From the NCBI GenBank assembly GCA_035495555.1, contig DATJFQ010000038.1:36228-100227 (forward strand): DNA of 64,000 nt, written 5' to 3'. How positions within the stretch are numbered: the stretch's first letter is position 1; each line of letters starts with the position of its first letter. Shown in pieces: positions 31,361 through 38,668 of the stretch. This DNA is from DATJFQ01 sp035495555 (GTDB lineage: Bacteria; Acidobacteriota; Vicinamibacteria; Vicinamibacterales; 2-12-FULL-66-21). The position numbers and the translations under genes were made by a program. The notes below the pieces were generated by a model. That model was not told the DNA's origin and did no database searches. It was given only the letters and a program-made list of their open reading frames with translations.

Positions 31361-32279
31361 CGCGCAGATGGCGTCCCGTCAACGCGACGAACACGTCCTC
31401 GAGCGTCGCAGATCGCGTTCGCAGCTCCGTTAATGGGAGCGCCTGACGCGATAGTTCGTCGAGCAGCGTGGGAAGGACCCGGTGCAGCGCCGTCGCCTGC
31501 AGACGGACCGTCCCGTTCTCCGCACGCGCATCGCGCACGCCGTCGAGACGCCGCAGCGCGTCGACGTCGATCCTGTCCCCGGCCGCCGCCGTCGAGAACT
31601 CCACGACGTGCTCCAACCCGAGCGACGCAACGAGTTCGAACGGCGACCCGCGCGCGATCACCTTTCCGCGATCCATGATGGCGAGACGGTCGCAGAGCCG
31701 CTCGGCTTCGTCCATGTAGTGCGTCGTCAGCAGGATCGTGCGGCCGGCGCTCTTGAACGTGTCGATCAGGTCCCAGAGCTGCCGGCGCGCCTGCGGATCG
31801 AGACCTGTCGTCGGTTCATCGAGAAACAGCAGGTCCGGATCACCGACGAGCGCACAAGCCAGGGCGAGCCGTTGCTTCTGACCACCCGAGAGCGCGCCTA
31901 CGCGCGCGTCGGATTTTTCTTCGAGCTGGACGAGTGCGACAGCGTCCTGTGGAAGCGGTCCGCGATCGAAGAAGCTTCGAAAGAGCCTGACGGTCTCGAT
32001 GACCGTGAGCTTTTCGGTGAGCTGCGTCTCCTGGAGCTGAATGCCGAGTCGCTGGCGCAGCGCCGTCGCGTCGGACGCCCACCGCATCCCGAGCACTTCG
32101 ACGTCCCCGGCGTCAGGCGTCGTCAACCCCTCGCAGATTTCGATGGTCGTAGTTTTCCCGGCGCCGTTCGGACCGAGCAGGCCGAAGCACTCACCGGACC
32201 GCACATCGAGATCGATGCCGTCGACGGCGACGACGTCCTTGTAGGCCTTGCGCAGGCCCGAAACGCGCAGTGCCGACAT
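31353..32279 (-). CDS. ABC transporter ATP-binding protein
   Basis: A 308-residue ATPase of the ABC-2 exporter group (DrrA/NatA-like). Walker A is GPNGAGKT (36-43), the signature is LSGGQKQRLA (130-139) and Walker B is LLFLDEPTTGLD (150-161). A C-terminal regulatory segment is typical of drug and polysaccharide exporters. I chose the ATG at 32279, where the domain begins and which has TACAAT 11 bp upstream. An upstream ATG at 32360 would overlap the methyltransferase end. Confidence 0.92.
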   Translation of the reverse strand: MSALRVSGLRKAYKDVVAVDGIDLDVRSGECFGLLGPNGAGKTTTIEICEGLTTPDAGDVEVLGMRWASDATALRQRLGIQLQETQLTEKLTVIETVRLFRSFFDRGPLPQDAVALVQLEEKSDARVGALSGGQKQRLALACALVGDPDLLFLDEPTTGLDPQARRQLWDLIDTFKSAGRTILLTTHYMDEAERLCDRLAIMDRGKVIARGSPFELVASLGLEHVVEFSTAAAGDRIDVDALRRLDGVRDARAENGTVRLQATALHRVLPTLLDELSRQALPLTELRTRSATLEDVFVALTGRHLRDE

Positions 32280-32290
32280 CGGTGCGTCAC

Positions 32291-32296
32291 ATTGTA
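32291..32296 (-). promoter_or_regulatory. Putative -10 box (TACAAT) of the ABC exporter operon
   Basis: TACAAT on the minus strand with an 11-bp gap to the ATG at 32279. It supports this start and an independent, near-leaderless transcript. Confidence 0.42.
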
Positions 32297-32368
32297 GGTG
32301 CAGGGCACTGGCGCTGCCCGCGCTTGCGATGAACGGCTGAGGGCCGGACGTCCGCGCCACACCCGCGT

Positions 32369-33172
32369 TCAGCGTGACGAGGCGCGCGTCATCAAGAATC
32401 GTTGCCGCACCGTGTTGTCGGCGAAGTACTCAGCGATCAAACCATCGAGTTCCGCACGGAGTGTCGCGAGCCGCTCCGGCTCCGATTCCGCCAGCGCCAC
32501 GATCTTGGTGATCGGGCCGACGGAATGTTCGAGGAACAGGCGATAGTGCGCAGGGCTCAATGCCGGCACCTCCATGGTGCCGTCGCCGAATACGGGCGTC
32601 TCGAAATGCGGAGCCAGGCGCTCCGCCACAATTCGCCGATCGCCCCATTGCGGCGGCGGCGCAGCGCCCGGCGGGGGCGGCGGAAGGTTGCGGCCGACGA
32701 ACGCAAACAGGCGGCCGACAAAGTCGTCGGGCGGCCACGTCGAGAACGCCAGACGTCCGCCAGGTTTCAGCACGCGCCGCATCTCCCGGACGACGACGTC
32801 AGGGCGTGGCGCGAACATGTGCGCGAACTGGCTGACGACGACGTCGAAGGCGCCGTCGGGGAAGGGAATCTGCTCGGCGTCGCCTTCCTTCCATTCGACG
32901 TCGACGCCCGCCACGCGTCCGTTCTCGCGTGCGTGCTCGAGGAGCGCCGGCGTGAGGTCGACGGCAGCGACACGCGCGCCGGTACGGGCCGCGGTGATCG
33001 CGGCCACGCCCGTTCCCGTCCCGACGTCGAGCACGTCCTCGTTCGGTTGAATCGCCGCGAACGCGATCAACCGCGCCGCGGGTTGTGTCGTGAAGGTCGC
33101 CGTGGGGGCAAATGTCCCCCACATCTCGCGCTGCTGCGCTTTGAAACCGGCAAAGGGATCGGTGGTCATCAC
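32369..33172 (-). CDS. Class I SAM-dependent methyltransferase
   Basis: A 267-residue methyltransferase of the UbiE/Methyltransf_11 type. The SAM-binding motif VLDVGTGTGVAA lies near residues 46-57, the acidic motif at the end of strand 2 is AAVDLTPALL, and LKPGGRLAFSTW is motif III. The acceptor is unknown. Start may be GTG 33172 or the following ATG 33169. A TAGAAT box 6-9 bp upstream fits a leaderless start. It precedes the ABC exporter genes on the same strand by 89 bp and is divergent from kinase 7, with palindromic element B between. Confidence 0.87.
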   Translation of the reverse strand: MMTTDPFAGFKAQQREMWGTFAPTATFTTQPAARLIAFAAIQPNEDVLDVGTGTGVAAITAARTGARVAAVDLTPALLEHARENGRVAGVDVEWKEGDAEQIPFPDGAFDVVVSQFAHMFAPRPDVVVREMRRVLKPGGRLAFSTWPPDDFVGRLFAFVGRNLPPPPPGAAPPPQWGDRRIVAERLAPHFETPVFGDGTMEVPALSPAHYRLFLEHSVGPITKIVALAESEPERLATLRAELDGLIAEYFADNTVRQRFLMTRASSR

Positions 33173-33178
33173 GCGGGG

Positions 33179-33184
33179 ATTCTA
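33179..33184 (-). promoter_or_regulatory. Putative -10 box (TAGAAT) of the methyltransferase gene
   Basis: TAGAAT on the minus strand, 6 bp before GTG 33172 and 9 bp before ATG 33169, with no Shine-Dalgarno. Confidence 0.42.
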
Positions 33185-33200
33185 CCGGCCCGCTGCGTCA

Positions 33201-33320
33201 ACATACAAAAAAAGGGGACAACCGCGTTTTTTTGCGAATAATGGGGACAGCCGTCTCAATTTGAGACGGCTGTCCCCTTTTTTTGCGAAAAATGGCGGTT
33301 GTCCCCTTTTTTTGTGTGTA
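33201..33320. repeat. Palindromic repeat element, copy B
   Basis: A nearly perfect nested palindrome. The inner 17-bp arms GGGGACAGCCGTCTCAA and their complement span 33243-33277 around a single central base. Outer arms AAAAAAAGGGGACAACCGC and GCGGTTGTCCCCTTTTTTT close it, with TTTGCGAA in between on both sides. It is clearly related to copy A (26893-26993) but much better preserved. It sits between the divergent methyltransferase and kinase 7 genes, ending 26 bp before the kinase start. REP/RAYT-type mobility is inferred. Confidence 0.85.
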
Positions 33321-33346
33321 GGTCCTTTTTTGGTGTGTAGGACCTC

Positions 33347-36037
33347 ATGATCGGCGCAAAGCTCGGGTCCTACGACGTCGTCTCCAAGCTCGGCGAAGGT
33401 GGCATGGGCGAAGTGTATCGCGCGCGCGACGCGCGGCTCAATCGCGACGTCGCCATCAAGGTGCTGCCGGGCGCCGTCGCGCTCGACCCCGAACGCGTCG
33501 TCCGCTTCGAACGCGAGGCGCAGACGCTCGCGTCGCTCAACCATCCCAACATCGCGCAGGTCCACGGCGTCATCGACGAGCCGCTGGCGCTGGTGATGGA
33601 GTGCGTCGAAGGCGAGGACCTTTCCCGGCGGATTGCGCGCGGGCCGCTGCCCATAGACGAGGCGCTCGCGATTGCGCGACAGATCGCCGCGGCACTCGCG
33701 GCCGCGCACGAGCGCGGCATCATCCACCGCGACCTGAAGCCCGCGAACATCATGATCGCGGCCGACGGCACGGTGAAGATCCTGGACTTCGGCCTCGCGA
33801 AAGCGATGACGCGAGACGAGCCCGGCGCCGCCGATCCTGCCAACTCTCCCACGTTCAGCAATCTCCCGCAGATGACGCAGATGGGCGTCATCCTCGGCAC
33901 GGCCGCCTACATGTCGCCCGAGCAGGCGCGCGGCAAGCGCGTCGATCAGCGAACGGATCTCTGGGCCTTCGGCTGCGTGGTGTACGAGATGCTGTCGGGG
34001 CAGACGCCGTTTCAAGGTGAGGATGAGTCGGTCGCGGCCGTCCTCGCGAAAATTCTCGAACGCGAGCCCGATTACGAGGTGCTCCCGGCCCGAACGCCAG
34101 CCTCGATGCGCCGGCTGATCCGGCGGTGCCTGGCCAAGAATCCCGCGCGCCGGCTTGCCAGTGCCCAGGATGCCGCACTGGAGATCGACGACGTACAAGC
34201 GGAGCCAGAATACAGCGGCACAACGGCGCTCCAGCGACGCGCGCCCATCCGGCTCGCGTGGTTCGTCGCCGCCGCGTTCGGCCTCGGACTCGCCGGGACA
34301 TCCGTCGCACTCTGGCGCACGACACGCCCATCGCCAGCGCAGGTGATGCGGTACGACCTGCGGCTGCCAGGCAAGACTTCGCTCGCGCTCGCCGAATATC
34401 CGTCTGTGGCCATTTCGCACGACGGCAGCACGGTAGTGTTGGTCGGCACGGCTGAAGGAGGTACACAACTTTTTGTTCGACGGCGAGACGAGGCAACGAT
34501 CCGGCCGCTCGAGGGAACCGACAACGGCGCCGACCCCGTGTTCTCGCCAGACGACCGCTGGCTCCTCTTCAGAGCAGGCCGGGATCTCAAAAAAATGGTT
34601 ATTGGATCGGCGCCCGTCACCATCGGCGGGGTGGAGACGAGCCGTGGAGCGACATGGCTCGACGACGGATCGATTGTGTTCGCACCAGATGCCGCAATGG
34701 GCCTCATGCGGATCCCGCGCGACGGCGGTCCGCTTCAACCGCTGACGACGCTCGATGCACAGAAGGGGGAGAGGTCCCATCGCTGGCCCGCGGCACTCCC
34801 GGGCGGCAAAGCCGTGCTGTTCATCGTTGGCACGAACGCCAGCCCTGACGATTACAACAATTCGGACGTGGATGCCGTGATCGTCGCCACCGGCGAACGC
34901 CGGCATGTCATGACCGGTGCGAGTTTCGTGAGGTACGTCCCGACCGGACACTTGATCTTCATGCGCAACGGCACAATCAATGCCGTGCGCTTCAATCCTG
35001 ACTCGCTCACCGTGAGCGGCGTTCCTGCGCCGGTTGTCAATGGCGTGGCAGGGGACGTCACCACCGGCGCGGCGGCCTTCGCCTGCGCGGACGACGGCAC
35101 GCTCGTCTACGCGCCGGGCAGCGCCGGTACGACCGGGAACTCCCGGCGGCTCGAGTGGGTCGACAGGAGTGGCGCCGTCGAGCCGCTGCCGCTCCCGCCG
35201 GCCCTGTACAACGATGTCCGCATCGCTCCCGATGGACGTCGACTTGCGGTCGTCGTCGGCACGGCGGGTTCCGGCGACGTCTGGATTTTCGACATCGAGC
35301 GCAAGACGTTCACGCGTCTGGCGTTCGACCGCAACGCGGGGACGCCTGTGTGGTCGCCCGACAGTCAGAGCGTCTTCTACGCCTCGATCGAAGCGGAGAA
35401 GGACCGCACGACCTTCTACCGCAGGCCGGTCGACGGCAGCCGCGATCGTGAGCAGGTCGGGGCGATTGAGGGACGCGCCTTTCTCCTGTCTGTGGACGCG
35501 TCCGGGAAGCTCCTGCAGGTGGTCAAGACGTCGAAAACCCAAGGCCGCGTCAGCGATATCGTTCTGCTGAACGCCGCCGACGGGACCGAGACGCCGCTGG
35601 TCGCCACGGGCGCGGACGAGTACAGCGGATCGACATCGCCGGATGGCCGGTGGCTCGCCTACCAATCGAATGAAAGCGGACGTTTCGAGATCTACGTCCG
35701 TAATCTGAGCGAAGGAGGGGGCCGCTGGCAGGTGTCCGCGACAGGCGGCGAGGAACCTCGCTGGTCGGCGGACGGGCGGGAACTGTTCTTCCGCATCGAC
35801 AATCGGTTCATGCACGCGGACGTCGTCTCACAACACCCGTTTGGCGCGAACACACCCACGAAGCTGTTTGAAGGGATTGAGAACCTTCGTTCCGACACCG
35901 GCAACAGCTACGACGTCGATCCCAGAACCGGCCGTTTCGTCATGACGCGTTCCGCCGATCCGGCGGCGGCACCGTCCGTCACGTCGCTCAACGTGGTGCT
36001 CAACTGGTTCGACGATTTGCGCCGGACCAGTCGCTAA
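33347..36037 (+). CDS. Ser/Thr protein kinase with TolB/WD40-like propeller (kinase 7)
   Basis: An 896-residue receptor kinase of the kinase 5/9 subtype. Gly loop GEGGMGEVY, K38, H127 of HRDLKPAN, D147 of DFG and SPEQ are intact. A membrane helix is at about 300-320. The propeller contains VFSPDDRWL, WSPDSQSVFY and TSPDGRWLAYQSNESG, and ends SLNVVLNWFDDLRR. The N-terminus is a few residues shorter than in its relatives. It starts 26 bp after palindromic element B, which may therefore influence its expression. Confidence 0.92.
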   Translation: MIGAKLGSYDVVSKLGEGGMGEVYRARDARLNRDVAIKVLPGAVALDPERVVRFEREAQTLASLNHPNIAQVHGVIDEPLALVMECVEGEDLSRRIARGPLPIDEALAIARQIAAALAAAHERGIIHRDLKPANIMIAADGTVKILDFGLAKAMTRDEPGAADPANSPTFSNLPQMTQMGVILGTAAYMSPEQARGKRVDQRTDLWAFGCVVYEMLSGQTPFQGEDESVAAVLAKILEREPDYEVLPARTPASMRRLIRRCLAKNPARRLASAQDAALEIDDVQAEPEYSGTTALQRRAPIRLAWFVAAAFGLGLAGTSVALWRTTRPSPAQVMRYDLRLPGKTSLALAEYPSVAISHDGSTVVLVGTAEGGTQLFVRRRDEATIRPLEGTDNGADPVFSPDDRWLLFRAGRDLKKMVIGSAPVTIGGVETSRGATWLDDGSIVFAPDAAMGLMRIPRDGGPLQPLTTLDAQKGERSHRWPAALPGGKAVLFIVGTNASPDDYNNSDVDAVIVATGERRHVMTGASFVRYVPTGHLIFMRNGTINAVRFNPDSLTVSGVPAPVVNGVAGDVTTGAAAFACADDGTLVYAPGSAGTTGNSRRLEWVDRSGAVEPLPLPPALYNDVRIAPDGRRLAVVVGTAGSGDVWIFDIERKTFTRLAFDRNAGTPVWSPDSQSVFYASIEAEKDRTTFYRRPVDGSRDREQVGAIEGRAFLLSVDASGKLLQVVKTSKTQGRVSDIVLLNAADGTETPLVATGADEYSGSTSPDGRWLAYQSNESGRFEIYVRNLSEGGGRWQVSATGGEEPRWSADGRELFFRIDNRFMHADVVSQHPFGANTPTKLFEGIENLRSDTGNSYDVDPRTGRFVMTRSADPAAAPSVTSLNVVLNWFDDLRRTSR

Positions 36038-36093
36038 CAACCTGCGGCGCGGGAGCTGCGCGCCGACAGCGGTCGTATGTCATTTCCTCACGT

Positions 36094-37368
36094 ATGCGTC
36101 TCCTGATTTCCGCTCTCGTCGTCCTCACCGTGGCTGCGCCGATCGCGCAGGGAACCAATTCGCAGGCGCGGCTCGATTCGATCGTCGACCGTCTGACTGC
36201 CGGCCGCAATCGCTCGCAGTCGCCCGCCGAGCGGCCTGATCCCGCCGCGCTCCTGACCGAACTCCGGACGATCGATCCAGCCACGCTGGGCGCAGAGCGC
36301 GCCATCGACTGGAAGTTCGCGCAATCGATCCTCGTCGGACGCCAGATCGCAGCGGAGCACCGCGACGGTCCCATGGGCGACGCGGCGTACACACGGATGC
36401 TTCGCGAGCAATACCTGCTGCCGTACGACGCGCCGCAGCTCTGGACCTACGCCTGGAACGAGTTCGACAGGACGGTGGCGCAACTCGATGCCCTGGCGCA
36501 CGAGATCGACGCCAGGAAGACGTGGCTCGAGATCGCGAACGAGGAGAAGCAGCACCATCCCGAACCATCGCGCATGATCGAGGCGCACCAGGAGATCGTC
36601 GATCGCGCGCGCGCGCACATCGTGAAGAACGATCTCATGCCGCTGCCGTGGCCGGAACGGTGCACCGTCGTCCCGCGCAAACCGACCACGGGCAACAATC
36701 CCTATTACGGCAACTTTTCAGGTGCGTCCAGCCGGCCGCCTGCGCCGGACGGCACGCTGCTCGGCGAGTGGCAAATCAATCCCTTCGATCCCTCATGGGA
36801 CGACGCCACACGGCGTGATTACCTGCTCGAGCACGACTGGGGCGTGATTCTCGTTACGGCGCCGCACGAAACCTACGGCGGCCATCACGTGCAGATCATG
36901 TATCAGATGCACAACGCATCGAAACTCCGTCGCCTCGTGAGCACGCCGATGTTCACCGAAGGCTGGGGCTTGTACAACGAGCAGCTGTTTCAGGAGACCG
37001 GATTCTTTCCGGACGAGACGATTCACTTGCGCCAACTGCAGCTGCGGCTCTGGCGCAACGCGCGCGTCATCTACGACGTCGGGATGCAAACCGGACGCAT
37101 GACGCGGGAGCAGGCGATTCAGCTCATGGTGGAACGCGTGGGATTCCTGCGGTGGGCCGCCGAGGCGGAAGTCGATTCGGCCCTCGCGCGTCCGGGCTAC
37201 TTCATCGGGTACTTCATGGGCATGTCCGAGATTCTCAAGATGCGCGACGAGTACCACGCACGCATGGGCAACAGGTTCACGCTGAAGGAGTTTCACCGGA
37301 AGCTGCTCGAGATCGGCAGCCTTCCGCCCGCGCTCGTGGGTCAGGCGCTCCTGACCGACGCGCGCTGA
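36094..37368 (+). CDS. DUF885 family protein, putative metalloprotease (short form)
   Basis: A 424-residue secreted protein. A signal peptide covers about 1-20. The diagnostic pair for DUF885 is present: HETYGGHHVQ, resembling the family's HExxPGHH zinc-type motif, and about 30 residues on, FTEGWGLYNEQ. DUF885 proteins are usually nearer 550-600 residues. Here the N-terminal half is compressed, so this may be a divergent or trimmed member. It follows kinase 7 by 56 bp on the same strand. Peptidase activity is an inference from motif order. Confidence 0.82.
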   Translation: MRLLISALVVLTVAAPIAQGTNSQARLDSIVDRLTAGRNRSQSPAERPDPAALLTELRTIDPATLGAERAIDWKFAQSILVGRQIAAEHRDGPMGDAAYTRMLREQYLLPYDAPQLWTYAWNEFDRTVAQLDALAHEIDARKTWLEIANEEKQHHPEPSRMIEAHQEIVDRARAHIVKNDLMPLPWPERCTVVPRKPTTGNNPYYGNFSGASSRPPAPDGTLLGEWQINPFDPSWDDATRRDYLLEHDWGVILVTAPHETYGGHHVQIMYQMHNASKLRRLVSTPMFTEGWGLYNEQLFQETGFFPDETIHLRQLQLRLWRNARVIYDVGMQTGRMTREQAIQLMVERVGFLRWAAEAEVDSALARPGYFIGYFMGMSEILKMRDEYHARMGNRFTLKEFHRKLLEIGSLPPALVGQALLTDAR

Positions 37369-37405
37369 ACTCGCGACGCTTCGACTCGCCCCACGCTATC
37401 GGGCA

Positions 37406-37837
37406 ATGACGTCGACGACCACATCCACGACGAGAAAGACGACGTCGACGGCCTCAACTGCCAGCAGCACGACGAGGCTGACGCCGGTGCAGATGAAGCT
37501 GCAGGGCCATACGAACCTTGCGAGCCGGCTCCAAAGCCGGCTGCCCGCGGGAACGAATCTGACCACCGCGTCCGCAGGGTTCCGCAATCTCGGCCAGTTC
37601 GTGGCGGCCGTGAACGTCTGTCACAATCTGGGCATTCCATTCGCCGAGCTCAAGACACGCATGGTGGAGCGGCACATGAGTCTCGGCCAGGTGATTCAGG
37701 ACGCGCGGCCCACGGCGATTCATTCGACGACGATCGCCAGCCAGGCCGAATCGGACGCGGACCTGGAGATTCGCTCCACGACGGCGACCTCCTCGACCAC
37801 GACCGCAACCGGCACGCGGAAACACGGCGGCCACTGA
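37406..37837 (+). CDS. Thr/Ser-rich hypothetical protein
   Basis: A 143-residue protein of unknown function. The first ~25 and last ~35 residues are low-complexity Thr/Ser/Ala runs. A central segment (about 35-105) is better behaved, with FRNLGQFVAAVNVCHNLGIP, FAELKTRMVE and MSLGQVIQDARP, predicted helical. No signal peptide or membrane helix is seen. The TGA stop overlaps the ATG of the next gene (TGATG at 37835-37839), implying coupling. Not recognised beyond a general likeness to small acidobacterial hypotheticals. Confidence 0.65.
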   Translation: MTSTTTSTTRKTTSTASTASSTTRLTPVQMKLQGHTNLASRLQSRLPAGTNLTTASAGFRNLGQFVAAVNVCHNLGIPFAELKTRMVERHMSLGQVIQDARPTAIHSTTIASQAESDADLEIRSTTATSSTTTATGTRKHGGH

Positions 37838-38597
37838 TGAAGGCGGCAAGGCTCACCGCCGCACTGTTGGCGTGTGCCGCGCCCGCCCTCGCGCAGGGGA
37901 ACGGGCACGGCAACTCGGCTCGTGGCTCGACGATGCGTCGGTGCAGGCCCCCGGACAAGGCTTCGTCACGCTGGGATTCGGGCTGTATCGCACATCGATC
38001 TATCGCGAAATGGATCTCCCGACGCTCGACAGCGGATTCGCGGTGACGCGACGAGTGCAGGTCGGAATGAGTGTGCCGTACGCGTACGCCGGAGCGGCGG
38101 GAGATCCGCGCGTCGACGGATTTGGCGACGCGTACCTCAACACCAAACTGCAGCTCCGGGCACCCGGCATCGGGCGAACGGGATTTTCGATCACGCCGAT
38201 GATGGAAGTGCTCAGCGTCGCGCCGCCATCGGGCGGGCGCGCGCACTGGGCGCTGCCCGTCAGCGTCGAACGTCAGGGCTCGAACTGGCGCGGGATGGCA
38301 ACGGGCGGATACTTCTCGCGCGGCTCGGCGTTCGGCGCGGGGGCGGTCGAGCACGCGATTTGGAAACGCGCATCGGCCACCAGATCGCTGAGCTATTCGT
38401 ACTCGCTGCGCCGCGACGACCTCAGCGCGCGGCTTGGGCTGCAGCGCGCACCCGCCGACGCGAGCGGGGGAGTGACGTATCAGGGGCGGCCCGACGTGGC
38501 CGTCTTTGGAACGGCCGGACGCACCGTCTCCGCGCACGATGACAACAGCGCCTCCCTCATCGTGTCCGCGGTCGTGTCCTTCGGCGTCGTAAGATAG
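37837..38597 (+). pseudogene. Frameshifted envelope/outer-membrane-like protein
   Basis: The ATG at 37837 opens a clear signal peptide (MKAARLTAALLACAAPALAQ). About 25 codons later the sensible reading moves to another frame, which continues SWLDDASVQAPGQGF to the stop at 38597. That part is rich in alternating hydrophobic/polar strands (GFGLYRTSIYREMD, LSYSYSLRRDDLSARLGLQ) like a beta-barrel or porin-like protein of ~240 residues. The switch lies around 37900-37930, and one missing base would explain it. Either a real single-base lesion or a sequencing error. Confidence 0.65.
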
Positions 38598-38604
38598 CCG
38601 CCGA

Positions 38605-38646
38605 GCGCGTCCATCGCCCATCGTCCATCGTCCGTCGCCCGTCCTC
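38605..38646. repeat. Heptad array, GATGGAC type (inverted orientation)
   Basis: Units CATCGCC, CATCGTC, CATCGTC, CGTCGCC and a partial CGTCC in phase from 38612, preceded by a degenerate unit. It starts about 8-15 bp after the stop of the frameshifted envelope gene and ends before the kinase 8 promoter. Confidence 0.78.
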
Positions 38647-38650
38647 GGTG

Positions 38651-38656
38651 TATGCT
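38651..38656 (+). promoter_or_regulatory. Putative -10 box (TATGCT) of kinase 8
   Basis: TATGCT with a 12-bp gap to the ATG at 38669. No Shine-Dalgarno. Confidence 0.4.
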
Positions 38657-38668
38657 GTCCGCACCTCA

